64,000 nucleotides of DNA from Massariosphaeria phaeospora (taxonomy: Eukaryota; Ascomycota; Dothideomycetes; Pleosporales): the NCBI GenBank assembly GCA_011032825.1, contig JAADJZ010000035.1, positions 124,001 through 188,000 of the forward strand, read 5' to 3'. The position numbers and the translations under genes are program-made. Of the stretch, positions 12,719 through 22,823 are shown one piece after another. Numbering within the stretch: the first letter of the stretch is position 1; each line of letters starts with the position of its first letter. The notes beneath the pieces were generated by a model. It saw only the letters and a list, made by a program, of their open reading frames with translations. It made no database searches and was not told where the DNA came from.

Positions 12719-12847
12719 TTACTTTGAAGTGTAGTGAAGTTGTCGCGTTTGTTCGGCGTTCAGCGAAAGAAAAACCATGAGTTCCAACACGGGCTTATTT
12801 TGGTTTAAGGGGGGGTAGTTGGCAGTGCGATCTCCCACTCTCTCCAT
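12719..12847 (-). CDS. Mini-ORF, 42 residues, MERVGDR type (array unit)
   Basis: Begins MERVGDRTANYPPLNQNK, followed by LELMVFLSLNAEQTR. The next unit (13030) keeps PLNQN and LELMVF in the same order, so similarity runs across the whole ORF and not only at the start. Function is unknown. Confidence 0.3.
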   Translation of the reverse strand: MERVGDRTANYPPLNQNKPVLELMVFLSLNAEQTRQLHYTSK

Positions 12848-12943
12848 GTGAACCTGCTCAAGATTTATTTAGAGCGGAGGAATACATTCCTTCTAAGCCA
12901 CGTTGTTTTAAAGTGCAGTAAAGTTCTAGCGTTTTTCCGGCGT

Positions 12944-13030
12944 TCAGCGAAAGAAAACCATGAGTTCCAGAAAGAGCCGATTTTGGTTCAGGGGGAGATG
13001 GTTGGTAGCGCGGTTTCTGACTATCTCCAT
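12944..13030 (-). CDS. Mini-ORF, 28 residues, MEIVRNR type (array unit)
   Basis: Begins MEIVRNRATNHLPLNQNR and ends LELMVFFR-stop. It closely matches the 12847 unit. Confidence 0.3.
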   Translation of the reverse strand: MEIVRNRATNHLPLNQNRLFLELMVFFR

Positions 13031-13047
13031 GTGAACCTCGGCTTGAT

Positions 13048-13197
13048 TTAGAGCGGAGAAATAAATTCCATATCTGCGACATAATCCCAGAATGATGGGT
13101 TTTTCCGGCGTTCGACGAAAGAAAAACATGGATTCCAAGAAGGGCGGATTTCGTTTAAGGTTGGTTGGTTGGCAGCGCAATCTCCGACTCTGTCCAT
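13048..13197 (-). CDS. Mini-ORF, 49 residues, MDRVGDC type (array unit)
   Basis: Begins MDRVGDCAANQPTLNEIRPS. The first ten residues align with MCAGDRVVAN of the right block (17867), tying the two blocks into one family. Confidence 0.3.
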   Translation of the reverse strand: MDRVGDCAANQPTLNEIRPSWNPCFSFVERRKNPSFWDYVADMEFISPL

Positions 13198-13397
13198 GTG
13201 AAGATGTCTGGCGTTATTTAGAGTGGAGAAAGATGATTCTGGAATGTAGTGAATTTGTAGCGTTTTTACGGCGTTCGGAGAAAGTAAGTCATGGGTTCCC
13301 AACATGGTCCAATTTCGACTAGAGAGGTGATAGTATAGCGCGGTCTCCAACTTTCTCCATATAGGGGCGTTAGCGAAATTTAGAACAGATGAATCCA

Positions 13398-13550
13398 TTA
13401 CATATCCTGTACATTGGTTCGAAGTGCTCTCAAGTCACAACGTTCTTCAATGTTTTCGGCGTTCGGCGAGAGAGCAACATGAAAGACCACTCTGGAATAT
13501 TTGGTATTGAGGGGGTGGTGGTTGGCGGCGCCGTCTCCAAGATTCTCCAT
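13398..13550 (-). CDS. Mini-ORF, 50 residues, MENLGDG type (array unit)
   Basis: Begins MENLGDGAANHHPLNTKY and keeps the PLN and SPNAEN segments of its neighbours. The unit to its right (ATG 13745, MERFGARGPHH) reads through in frame into this one, giving a fused 115-residue frame at 13398-13745. Confidence 0.3.
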   Translation of the reverse strand: MENLGDGAANHHPLNTKYSRVVFHVALSPNAENIEERCDLRALRTNVQDM

Positions 13551-14514
13551 GCCATCTCTGCTGCCACGATTTAAAGCAGAGAGAGAAGAAGGGAAGATAT
13601 TTACTATTGCCAATGTCGATTTAGAGTGTCGTGGACTGAGTTTTGTGCTGCCCGACAAAGAAGAGACATAAATATCGGTGGAATAATGTTTGGTATCAAC
13701 GGGGAATAATTGGTGGTGCGGTCCACGAGCTCCGAATCTTTCCATTTCCTAGTAGTAGAAGTATTTCAGATTCCCGGTTCCGCGAAGGACATAAATTGCT
13801 TCCCTAAAAGGTTTTGTACTAGGTAGTCCGCTTGGCAGGAGGGTGGTTTTCATGAAGAGTTCGTCAAACGTATTTAGATGGATGGCGAGCTTGCCGGGAG
13901 CGGGAGAAGAGAGACAGGCCATGCCAGTGTTGACTCGAACTCTTTTAGTAGATCGTCAGGGTTTCCAGGGGAAGGACATGAAATACAGCATTGTGACATT
14001 TGGGTTTACAGGGCTGGCGGCGCAGTGTCTCCATGCGTAGGTCGTAGAATTATCTTGTAGCATTGAACTGTCGGGTGCGGAGGAAAAAAGACAGACCATA
14101 TTTCAGTCGAGACTTCTTCTTTTGTGATCCTTTGGGGCTTTTCAGGAAACCAAAAGACATCAGATTCAGCGGTCCAGTGTTTCAAGGGTTGTGGTTAATG
14201 ACTCGGTCTCTCCATCAGATTTTTGACTATCCTAAATTGGAGGTATGGAGTGTTCGGCGCGGAGGAACATTGCCGGAGTTGATAGAAACATTCAAATTTT
14301 CGATATCTCATGTTTGTTTTAGGAGAGAAGAGAGAACATGAGTGTAGAAATCCCATTTTAGCGGGCGGAGCGCGGACTTCCATGGCAAACACTTCGACCA
14401 TCTTATAGGAGTGAACTGTTGGGAGCGGAGGAAGACAGCATGCTACACTAGCAAGATCTGTTTCTCGTCCTGTTTTCGGGGGAAGAGAAAGCATAATCAC
14501 TACGAGAGAAAAGT

Positions 14515-15021
14515 TTAGATTTCCTGAGTGGCGTGATCTTTCCCACGATATTTTGGAGACCGGTTTGGACATTTGGCATGCCGGGAGCGGATGAGAAATG
14601 CGTTCCTGAGAAGTCTCTCTACAGAGAAAACACAACGCAGGCAGGCAACTCCCATAGTAAAGACTTCGGTAGTCTTTGAATGTTGAGACAGTATTTTTGA
14701 TATATGCTGTATGGTATAGTGGACGATGCTGACAAGACTACTCTTATATATTGCTGTCCTTGGCTTAGGTCGTAGTCGCGTGCATGCTCCTCTAATTGGT
14801 ACAATCGACATGTTCAGTGTTTGACGCAGTTTTTTCCGAAGAGATATCGACAAGAGCATTAGAAAACGACGCAACGGATTTTTCGAACTTTTGGAAACTC
14901 TTTCCGTCAGGGCCGTCTCTATATGTTGAAGCAACCGGGTTTTTACAGCATTGTAAACTCCTAATTGGATCTGAACAACATGCACGGATCCACAGGAGCA
15001 GTTGTAAGAGACAGGTGCCAA
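14515..15021 (-). CDS. Longest open frame in the array, 168 residues
   Basis: An uninterrupted minus frame starting MAPVSYNCSCGS at 15021. It contains two internal unit-type ATGs: 14808 (MSIVPIRG) and 14655 (MGVACLRCVFSVER). The latter has a TTATATA (TATATAA on minus) at 14744-14750, 89 nt upstream, exactly the spacing seen in the right block. The frame is probably fused repeat units and not a classical gene, but it is long for random sequence. Confidence 0.25.
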   Translation of the reverse strand: MAPVSYNCSCGSVHVVQIQLGVYNAVKTRLLQHIETALTERVSKSSKNPLRRFLMLLSISLRKKLRQTLNMSIVPIRGACTRLRPKPRTAIYKSSLVSIVHYTIQHISKILSQHSKTTEVFTMGVACLRCVFSVERLLRNAFLIRSRHAKCPNRSPKYRGKDHATQEI

Positions 15022-16459
15022 GTTTATAGAAGGCTAAGCAGCCTCTCAGTCTGATATCGAGTTTTGGAGTATGATGTTTCGTCGCGGGAAACACATGTAA
15101 CAGAAGTCTCGAGGTTTAGATATCCGAGTTCCAAATCGGCGCATTTGTTGTATATCGTTCTTCCAGCTGATTCGATAGGTCGTATGGTGTACTCCCATTA
15201 CGCCGAGACATGGAAAAATGGCCGCCAGGTTTTTATTGTCTGTTCAGATCCCCCCACGGATTGCGCTCCAGAATAGTAGTATTTAATCTCTCCATGAATT
15301 GCGGATACACTGAATTTTGTACAAGATCCAATCCAGCACATGACCGGTCTGGACTCCTAGTCCTATTCACACGCATGGTTTTCTCCATTATCCTTTTACT
15401 TTTGCCCAAAACATTTGAGCCGGAGAGCGATCGATTCGGCTTGTACGAGGTAAGGATTGTAGTAGAGGAGTCGGGATTAACAGGCCATTCGCACCATACC
15501 TCCACATGATTCTTTGTTTGGTTTTGATGCGGAGGATGTGAAAGGGCTGATTACCACGAGGATTTGGAGCTCTGCCGTCTTCGACATGGCCCAAATTCCA
15601 GGAATTTTCGATTCTTTTCTGGAGATGTTCTGAAACCAACTTTTCCACCTCGAGCCGACCCATTTCTTTGTCGCGCATATTGTTATAGCTGATCCACGAG
15701 AACTCTGGTAACATGTATAAAAGATCAAAGGTTTTCGCGAACTTAGGCGTCGAGCCTCATTTGTTTCCAGCGTGCGCGAGTGGTTCGTCCATTTATCTGA
15801 GAGAGCAAAAACTCGTCAGTTCCGGGCGAGCGAAAACCATGAAGTTGTTTTAGTCCATTTGCGTAGTTCTTTCAGGGGAATACTGGGTCGAGGAAATATC
15901 TGAGTCGTGATCCGTCGTTCTGTTTCCGTTGTTAAACCAAGAAGCGCATACACAGAATTTCTTAAGTATGCTTGGAAGAAGCCGTTACAGAAAGTAGGGA
16001 CCGGCCGCCAACCATCGTCATGTAGAGGATCTCTTGAAGCTTGTAGTTTTGGATAGAGAAGAATGTGGTCCGGGCTGCTGTTCAAGAGCTGGGGTGATCT
16101 CGTTCGATCGCGAAATACCGCGCGGTATTTTTGGGAGGTATAAGTGAAGAAACGAGGGAGACAAGAAGCAAAGATTTTATAGGAGTCATCTTGACGAACC
16201 ATGGTTCTGATAACGCGCTCAACGAAACAACCCACCGTGCCACCTAATCAGCTCGCGTTGAAACAAATGACGCTTGTCGCGATGGCTCGCACAACTAAAG
16301 CCACATGAACCTGAACTTTTCAACCAAACATTTTAATTATGTCTTCCTTGATTTGATGTGGTTTTTCGTGTTATCGCGATTCGGTGTCCTCGTTCTTCAA
16401 AGACTGGCTGTTTTCAGAGGAACTCGACTCCCATCTCGTGATCCATAGCTATATCGATT
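14751..16459 (-). repeat. Tandem array, central irregular part
   Basis: Unit boundaries are hard to see here. Recognisable traces on minus are a 20-residue ORF at 15233-15295 starting MERLNTTILERNP and an in-frame upstream MEKTMRVNRTRS at 15388. No conventional gene is visible. Confidence 0.4.
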
Positions 16460-17472
16460 TCACGATGCCGCGACGCTGAAATGTCGTAAGGAGACATGAG
16501 AAGGTTGTCGAGCAGGCGTCATGGATAGCAAGCCTGGGTTGAGCATGGTTTGTAATGCGACGTTCGGAGTGGACGGAAATAAATAAGAAGAGCCGGTGGT
16601 CGATTCCCGAGGTCCCCTTCCCTCATACATCGCCCTTTCCACACGACCGGTTTTAACTCTCACACAAACCCTCGTCGAACATGCCACGTAGGCATTGGAA
16701 CTCTTAGTTGCTATTCCTTCTCTAGCGCACATCTTCTCTGCTCGTCCAGGTTTTCGCCGAAATATCCTGCTTTCCAACGCACGCAAGAAACATGCGTCGT
16801 AGTTGAGCGGAACTTCAGTCACTGCTCGTTTTCCAGCGCACATCGATTGATAACTCATTGATTTTCAGACTCCGGATTATAGATGTATGTGTAGAAATGA
16901 AACAACATGGAGTAGAGGGGCGGGCTTATATACCCTCCAACCGGTCTACGGAGTACCCGTAATCACGCAAAATGATGACGGCAATCAACATGGGCGCCAC
17001 CATCGGAGTCGTACACGTTTTAAGGATATTTGTCACCTTCAAGCCATCGCGGCCGCCGCTCGCTCTTCACCGCACATAGGAATCTCGCGAATCGGATTTT
17101 ATTTACTACAGCCTCCGCGGCAATGTTATGGAGAGGAAGGGAAGAAGAGTTACAGGACGAGGGACTTATATACCCCAAGTCCTCAATTGAGTGCCTTGTC
17201 CATCGAAAAAATTACCAACTGACGAGGATGATAACGTTGATGATGATGGAGAACACTACCACCAAAGCCGCACGTCTCGCATGTCAACGATATTCATGAC
17301 CTTTGAAGACACTACGTAGTACGGCGGCCGCTCGTTCTCCACCGCACACGCATACGCCTTTAGGTAATTTTAGTTACCACAGTCGAAAATGCTGTAGTAT
17401 TAAGGTAAAGAAGAAGAAACGCAATAGGGACGCAAAAGGGGGGGCTTATATACCCCAGCATTCTACGAAATA

Positions 17473-17598
17473 CTACCAGATGGGCATGATGATGTTGGTC
17501 AGGATGCTGAATATTAAAGCCGCACGCACATCACGCATGCGCAGAACACCGTACAAATTTCCGCGGAAGCAGGAACCGCTTTTTCTCCGGCGGACCAT
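17473..17598 (-). CDS. Mini-ORF, 41 residues, basic head and hydrophobic tail
   Basis: Starts MVRRRKSGSCFRG and ends in a hydrophobic stretch, RAALIFSILTNIIMPIW. The box TTTATAAG at 17690 is 92 nt upstream of the ATG. The neighbouring unit near 17230-17290 carries the same tail in coding form (RAALVVVFSIIINV...) but shifted out of frame from its ATG by a small deletion. This looks like decay of a once-coding copy. Confidence 0.35.
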   Translation of the reverse strand: MVRRRKSGSCFRGNLYGVLRMRDVRAALIFSILTNIIMPIW

Positions 17599-17702
17599 TG
17601 ATTGTATGCCGTTGTGTTTTAGACACTACAGTCTTCACGGCAGTGTTATATCAAGGCAAGAAAAGAAAAACAAGAGAGTAAAGAGGAGCTTATAAACCCC
17701 CC

Positions 17703-17867
17703 TTACCACCTATTACGGTAGCATACGAGAAAGAGCAGGTTTTTCATTGCTAACAAATGGTGATGGTGGTGATAGCGATGAGCGCAACAGTGAAGAGATG
17801 CCGCATATTTCACCAATAATGCAGGAGTCCAGAATACATTAGCAACCACTCGATCTCCAGCGCACAT
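17703..17867 (-). CDS. Mini-ORF, 54 residues, MCAGDR type
   Basis: Starts MCAGDRVVANVFWTPALL and includes a five-His run. The TATATAAG box at 17958-17964 lies 91 nt upstream. The context before the ATG is AAA. A second hydrophobic mini-ORF overlaps it in another frame (17750-17806). Confidence 0.35.
   Translation of the reverse strand: MCAGDRVVANVFWTPALLVKYAASLHCCAHRYHHHHHLLAMKNLLFLVCYRNRW
17750..17806 (-). CDS. Mini-ORF, 18 residues, hydrophobic
   Basis: Encodes MRHLFTVALIAITTITIC, long enough for a single short membrane helix. It sits at the same place in the unit as the MSVILVV and MRDVRAAL peptides. Confidence 0.3.
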   Translation of the reverse strand: MRHLFTVALIAITTITIC

Positions 17868-18055
17868 TTTCTGGACTCTAGTTCTTTTTAGTCACTACAG
17901 CCTCTGCTGCAGTGTTAGTAAAGAAGAAAGGACAGCAAGAGAGCAAAATAAGGGGGCTTATATACCTTCTTTCTGCTCCCGGAACCGTAGCACACGTAGA
18001 AGAGCAGGATTAGTATCACCTGTAGAGAACCACGATGATGGTAGTGATTAACACA

Positions 18056-18136
18056 TCACCAAACAGAAACCACGCATTTCAGCAACGTCATAAATCTCTT
18101 AGACATTATGGCGACCGCTCGTTCACCAGCGCACAT
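18056..18136 (-). CDS. Mini-ORF, 26 residues, MCAGER type
   Basis: Starts MCAGERAVAIMSKRFMTL. It is preceded, 30-50 nt upstream, by the perfect palindrome at 18165-18182 and by a degraded box at about 18225 (89 nt). Confidence 0.35.
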   Translation of the reverse strand: MCAGERAVAIMSKRFMTLLKCVVSVW

Positions 18137-18164
18137 GGAAGAATCGGTACCCGATTTTTTCTAT

Positions 18165-18182
18165 CTACAGCTGCAGCTGTAG
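18165..18182. other. 18-nt perfect palindrome in array leader
   Basis: CTACAGCTGCAGCTGTAG. Weaker versions stand at the same place in other units, for example 17893-17914 and the CACTAC/GTAGTG pair at 23142-23171. It may be an RNA hairpin in the leader or a dimeric protein-binding site. Confidence 0.6.
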
Positions 18183-18295
18183 TCGTAAAGTAAAGAAGAA
18201 AGGAATGAAGGAGAAGAGAGCGACTTACGTACCCTCCTACCCTCTACTCCGTCGAGCACACGGGTCTTCTGCGGACGAGATGCATAGAAATATTA

Positions 18296-18355
18296 TCAAT
18301 AGAAGCTGACGATGATGATGACAGTTGTGGAAGCGACTACCAAAATTACAGACAT
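18296..18355 (-). CDS. Mini-ORF, 19 residues, hydrophobic
   Basis: Encodes MSVILVVASTTVIIIVSFY. The ATGTCTG start is shared with the units at 22322 (MSATLVFASVAS) and 22591 (MSAASLATPTVF). No TATA box is visible at the usual distance here. It is the last unit before the SDR gene. Confidence 0.3.
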   Translation of the reverse strand: MSVILVVASTTVIIIVSFY

Positions 18356-18676
18356 GTAAAATTACCAGCTGTTTTTTCAGGATGCGACAGTACACACACA
18401 AAGCTGCAAACCTGAATAAGAACGCAAACATGCTTCTTGCGGTAGAGTTTGAGGTCGAATCCGCGTAGTTCATGGGCCCAGAGATCCAGAATCCACAGAA
18501 CGTGAAATAAACCAAGAGGAGATCAGAAGTCCATGTGGCGCAAATCCCCATTGAAATTGACTAGCAGTTCAAAATAGTTCTTAACTTCCCGTTCCAACGT
18601 GGCCAAACTGTTTGATGATCCAACTCGAGCTCTGCAGCGCAATCATCGCGTATATCAAGAATCCTCATCTTCTAAA

Positions 18677-19685
18677 CTACACCGGCACACCGTGCAGTCC
18701 AACCGTCAGGACCAACGAGCTCTTGATTTCCTCAGCACGCTCCTTGAGATCCTCGACATCCCAGTTGACCCACACGAACTTTCCCTTGAGGAACTCCGCT
18801 TGCTGAGAAGCAAGCCAGATGAGGAAGTGAGCGGGGAGGTCGACTATCGATGACAGTTAGCTGATGCGGTAGAGACAAGACAGTTGAAGAAGACCCTTAG
18901 AAATGCATAGAGGTACGTGAAACCGCGCAACGAATGGACATTGACTTACTGTCATCGACGCCTATATCTTCAAGCTCCGTAGAGGCATTCATCTCGGTGT
19001 TGACGATACCGGGATGCACGTTAACGACATGCAGATTAGGGTTCTCGGCCTGCAGATAATCAAACATCTTGACGTTTGCCATCTTGCTCCCCGCGTAGGC
19101 CCAGCAATGAGGCACCAGTCTAACATGTGCAATGGCTGAGGCGATGTTGAAGACCTTGGCCTCGGGGGCGAGCAAGGGCAGCATCGCCTGGACAGCGTTG
19201 AAGGCGCCTCCCATGTTGAGGTCCAGACCGTTCCGGAATTCCTCGTAATCGTAGCCTGCGACAACACCGCTGGTTTGGAGGATGCCGGCGTTGTGGATGA
19301 AGATGTCAATGTGAGCATCGCCGGCCTTCTTGACAGCATTCGCAAATGCAACATCGACGGCAGCACGTTGGCTCAGATCGACGGCCTCGAAGACGACGGT
19401 GGTTGTCCCGTTGGGATTTGCCTTGCGGATCTCCTCAGCAGCCGCCTGCAGTTTGTCGATCCGGCGGCCGAAGATGGCGATGACTTTAGCTCCGGCCTGT
19501 GCGAAGGCAATGGCAGTGGCTTTACCGATGCCAGTGCCACCACCCGTAATGAACACGACACGGTCGGTGGCTCGCAGCTCAGGGAGGAGGGGCGATATCT
19601 GGGGATATGGCTTGCTGTGCCATGTCTTGGTGAAGGATTTGTGGTATTTGTCTCCTGGATAAAGCTCGGCGTTGCTGCCCATCAT
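18677..19685 (-). CDS. Short-chain dehydrogenase/reductase (SDR)
   Basis: Two exons on minus, 19685-18950 and 18843-18677, giving 300 residues. Classical SDR signatures are complete: cofactor motif TGGGTGIG at 47-54, NAG at 132-134, catalytic Ser about 183 (NIAS) and YAGSK with Tyr 197 and Lys 201. The second exon supplies the usual C-terminus (LPAHFLIWLAS... FVWVNWDVEDLKERA). It is an NAD(P)-dependent oxidoreductase of unknown substrate, of a type common in fungal secondary-metabolism or detoxification loci. No signal or membrane segment is seen. The gene stands inside the tandem array and has a TATATAAG box 130 nt upstream of its ATG. A Zn2Cys6 factor lies directly upstream on the same strand and may regulate it (inference). 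Confidence 0.9.
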
Positions 19686-19814
19686 TTCGAGACTGCAAAT
19701 GAATGTTGTTTAGAAAGAAAAAGTCTGTGGTCAGGAGTCGAAAATTGGTCAAGGCGAGTCGTTGTACAGCTTGATCAACAACAAAATCTTTGTTGGAGGT
19801 CGGCTGCAAGCAAC

Positions 19815-19821
19815 TTATATA
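19815..19821 (-). promoter_or_regulatory. TATA box of the SDR gene
   Basis: TATATAA on minus, followed by G. It is the same octamer as in the array boxes and lies 130 nt upstream of the SDR start. The hairpin element of the array is not evident here. Confidence 0.6.
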
Positions 19822-20137
19822 CACCTCCTGAACAGATTAGGCCTCCCAAGCGGGACCTAAGTTCCGCGGAAGACGTACTTAGAAATGGTAATTGACCGCA
19901 GAAATAGTCAGTCAGCTCGTAATTGTTGTGCTCCGAAGCCATTCCGCGGAACTCCGATTAGTCAGTCGCAGGTTCCGCATAGCTTTATTATTGCCAATCC
20001 TGTTTTCGAGTCAATTCTCAGACTTGTACAAGTGAATCAAAGTTTTCGTCCCAATGCCTTGGATAATCGAACCTATGACTGGTCGTACTTCGGAGGCTTT
20101 CCCAACCCCATCTCCCGCAAAACACACGAAGAACGAT

Positions 20138-22008
20138 CTACGTAAACGGATCGAGACTGCTGGCCATCAAGCTCGCTTCAGCGCGTCTCTGCTGAGCATA
20201 CCGGTGCATCTCAGTGCAGTTTTTGCGAAAAGAGCGAATTATTTCACTTCGGGTCTCTTCCGCGACTTGATCAAGCATTTTCAAACCTGTATCCACCAGT
20301 CCGTTGTCTAAGGACAATTGATCGTGTTGCGGTCTTTGCATGCTATTGAAAGTCAACAGCAGCATGGCTGTCATGTGAGCACAACCCGTCGTCCTATTAC
20401 TGTCTTAGCGTCACCGAGCGGAGATGGGTATCGATCGTACAAGCGAGTCACAAAGTACTAATATCGATACTTACCAGAAGTTCCATGTATTCTGAGGGGG
20501 TAACGCCCCAAGCAAAACCGTTAGTTGTCGCGCTTCATCCACCACTGCTTCCCATCGAGGTGGCAGTGCCGGCAGAATGCCTTCGATCGCGTACTTGCGT
20601 ATACCTTCCACCCAGTAGGTATTCCAGGCATTTGCCTGATATAGGAGAGTTTTGCACGCCAGGCTGGTAGAATGCAACACTGCAAGCAATTGAAGTACGA
20701 AGGGAGATACCGTGTCCGGGGCGAGGAAGACACTGAATTCAAACGGGATGGATGCCTTCCACGTCTCGAGGGCGCAAGCTAGGCTCTCCAGCGCACGGGA
20801 TCGCTCCTCAATGCTGCGTTTTTGGGAGCGCGTGGAGTACAGATAGTCGTACACGCCGCCTCCAATGACAGCCAGCTGGATGCGAGTCACAAAGTAGTTC
20901 ATCTCCACGGCTCCATCTGCGGTGACGATAATACCTGGGCCGACGCTAGTGTCACCAATGCACCCATCGTCGACTTGGTATGGAAAGACCTCGGGTGAAG
21001 GTAGTTCGAGGTCGACATCGTCGTCAAGCTGGACCGACGGCTGTTTTGAGCGCATGCTTAGGTCTTTGTCGAGGATATATGCCATCCAGAAGACGCACGC
21101 GCGCTGTCTCGCATCGACAGCGTCCAGATGTGCTGAGGCGGCGCGGTCATGCAGGCGGATCTTGTGGGCGAGACGGATTGTTGTAGCAATCAAGATTAGT
21201 GAAGGGGTGAGATCTGACGAGGCTTGAAGTAACAACACCATCCCCACCAGAACCTGAATGTTGAGCAGCTGAGTATCTCCCAGCACGATGGAGGAGAGCA
21301 CTGACTCCGCTTCGTTGAGATACTCGACCGAGAGGTTAGGATTGCCACTGCTCACCAGATCGTGGCGGTGTGCGAGAGCCAGAACTACATTGATCGCGGC
21401 CCATGCCACTGGATCGCGTCGTGGATATGGAACGTTGTAAAAGTTGTGAACCAGACGGAGAAGAGTACCATCATGAAACAGTGGTAGTGCCGCGTTGAAA
21501 GTCTTGAGAAAGATCTTGACAATAGGCAGGACATGTTCTAGAGGAGGAAGAGCCATGAATACATTATGCCTTGGACTTTGGACTGTATCCCCGCCGTCGC
21601 TTGCCGCTAAAGTTGTCTGCGATGCGGTATCGAAGGGGATTTCTTCTTGCTGCTGCACTTGGATGGTCTGGTGCTGAGTCCCGTTGTTTTGGTGACCGAC
21701 TTTTACAGTCCCACTAAGCTGCTCAACCAACTCTTCCAGGTTCCGCAATCGATCCTGGGTATCACTGGTGGTGGCATCGGTCTTTGCGCAGTTTTGTCGC
21801 TTCTTCGGTCTGGATTTTCGACTGGGTGCCGCATAGGTGCACTCCGTCACATACGTGATGCACTGTGAGCAACGAGGTCTCGCTCTGTCGCATTTGAATT
21901 TTCGCCGATAACAGAGATCACAGGACTTTGCATTTCTAGAGTCTTAGCCAAGCAGTGGTGACCAAGCGGCATCCATACCTTCCTGGGGGTCATCGAACCA
22001 CTCGTCAT
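20138..22008 (-). CDS. Zn(II)2Cys6 fungal transcription factor
   Basis: Three exons on minus: 22008-21979, 21925-20475 and 20393-20138, giving 578 residues. The zinc cluster at 12-39 has the spacing C-X2-C-X6-C-X6-C-X2-C-X6-C (CDLCYRRKFKC...). The tiny first exon encodes MTSGSMTPRK and joins directly to SCDLC. The acceptor after GCAAAG was chosen over the upstream TAG because only it keeps the frame. The fungal-specific regulatory domain follows (LFHDG, VLALAHR, IRLAHKIRLHDR, FWMAYILDKDLSMR) and a helical C-terminus. It is nuclear by family. It is the likely regulator of the adjacent SDR. Its start is 314 bp from the mini-ORF ATG at 22322, so a transcript begun at the array box at 22431 could run into this gene. 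Confidence 0.88.
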
Positions 22009-22516
22009 GACTCCAAGAATGTTGACTGAGTTGGAAGAGAAGTAAAACGGCCTTGGGCTCGCGACAACTGTTTCTCAAAGTATTTGGTTGCTAGAGCTTC
22101 CGCGGAAGCACGTCGGAACCGGTCGCTGACAAATGAGCTAACTGAAACTAGTAACGCTTCGCCATACCCTGCCTGGGTAGGTAACCACTCCCCGAACACT
22201 CTACCAAACACGTCATCAATCTTTCTTTCCGCAAACACAGATACGTGAATACCATCATCAACAGATGTCGATGATGATGAGAACAATGACGCCACGGAGG
22301 CGAACACTAGAGTCGCAGACATGTCAAAGATATTGGGCCACTTTTAGAGACACTACACTGCAACACAGCAGTGGCAGTAGAGTAAAGAAGAAGAAAGCGA
22401 GAGGATAAGAGAAAGAGGGCTTATATACTCACCTACCCTTCTCTCTACCCGTCCAACCGCTCAGCACACCAACAAAGCGCTCCGAGCGCTTTCTTTCTAT
22501 GAACACGCGAACATCA

Positions 22517-22591
22517 TCACCAACAGACATAGATGAGGATGACCATCACAACGATGAATACGGTAGGCGTCGCCAGCGAGGCCGCAGACAT
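22517..22591 (-). CDS. Mini-ORF, 24 residues, hydrophobic
   Basis: Starts MSAASLATPTVFIVVMVIL and ends with an aromatic/Cys tail before TGA. It is a plausible single membrane helix. The box at 22682-22688 is 91 nt upstream and the context before the ATG is AAC. Confidence 0.35.
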   Translation of the reverse strand: MSAASLATPTVFIVVMVILIYVCW

Positions 22592-22733
22592 GTTGAAGCT
22601 CGAAAGCTAATTTTAGACTACAACTCGTGCTACAGATAGGAAGTGCCGAAAGGAAACTGAGAAAGTGGGCGACAAGGGGGCTTATATACCCCCCGGGAAC
22701 CCAAAGAAACAATGGCAATCACCATCACCACTA

Positions 22734-22823
22734 TTACCAAAGCTGCCGCCTCCCCAAGCAAGCAGGCCACGTCCCCGAACTCCTTCTTTTATTCCAGTCG
22801 ATCTGCTCGATCTCCCCGCACAT
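22734..22823 (-). CDS. Mini-ORF, 29 residues, MCGEIEQ type
   Basis: Starts MCGEIEQIDWNKRRSSG. The box at 22922-22928 is 99 nt upstream. The unit at 23422 starts alike (MWAEIEQLVGS). Confidence 0.3.
   Translation of the reverse strand: MCGEIEQIDWNKRRSSGTWPACLGRRQLW

Larger units (their letters stand above)
10198..14750 (-). repeat. Tandem array, left block: mini-ORF units reading on minus
   Basis: Degenerate head-to-tail units. Minus-strand ATGs at the same point of each unit occur at 10254, 10496, 10718, 10930, 11133, 11341, 11544, 11756, 11940, 12089, 12286, 12488, 12663, 12847, 13030, 13197, 13360, 13550, 13745, 14034, 14215, 14383 and 14655. Most spacings are 150-220 bp. The codons after the ATG are related: MERSKT, MKRSKT, MKWSKT and MERNKL on the left, then MERVGDRTAN, MEIVRNRATN, MDRVGDCAAN, MEKVGDRA and MENLGDGAAN. 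Many copies stop after 13-50 codons; those at 10718 and 10930 stop at codon 3. Several left units have TTTAAAAG or TCTAAAA in the position where the right block has its TATA box. This may be a small gene family, an array of non-coding transcripts, or a decaying satellite. Confidence 0.75.
16460..18360 (-). repeat. Tandem array, right block 1: TATA + hairpin + mini-ORF units
   Basis: Units of about 240-280 bp on minus. Boxes reading TATATAA(G) start on the plus strand at 16926, 17166, 17446, 17958, with variants at 17690 (TTTATAAG) and 18225 (degraded). The unit ATGs lie at 16843, 17077, 17353, 17598, 17867 and 18136, that is 83-93 nt downstream of their boxes. Between box and ATG come a TCTTTCTTCTTTACTT-type pyrimidine tract, a CTACAGC...GCTGTAG inverted repeat and TCTAAAA. 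The start codons head related peptides: MCAGKRAVTEV, MCGEERAAA, MCAGDRVVAN, MCAGERAVA. A second in-frame copy, MCAREGIATK (16732), lies in the 132-residue frame 16460-16858. Confidence 0.8.

Noticed and set aside
19885..20311. Plus-strand frames between SDR and the regulator
   Set aside because: They lie opposite the last exon and 3' region of the Zn2Cys6 gene and show no family resemblance.
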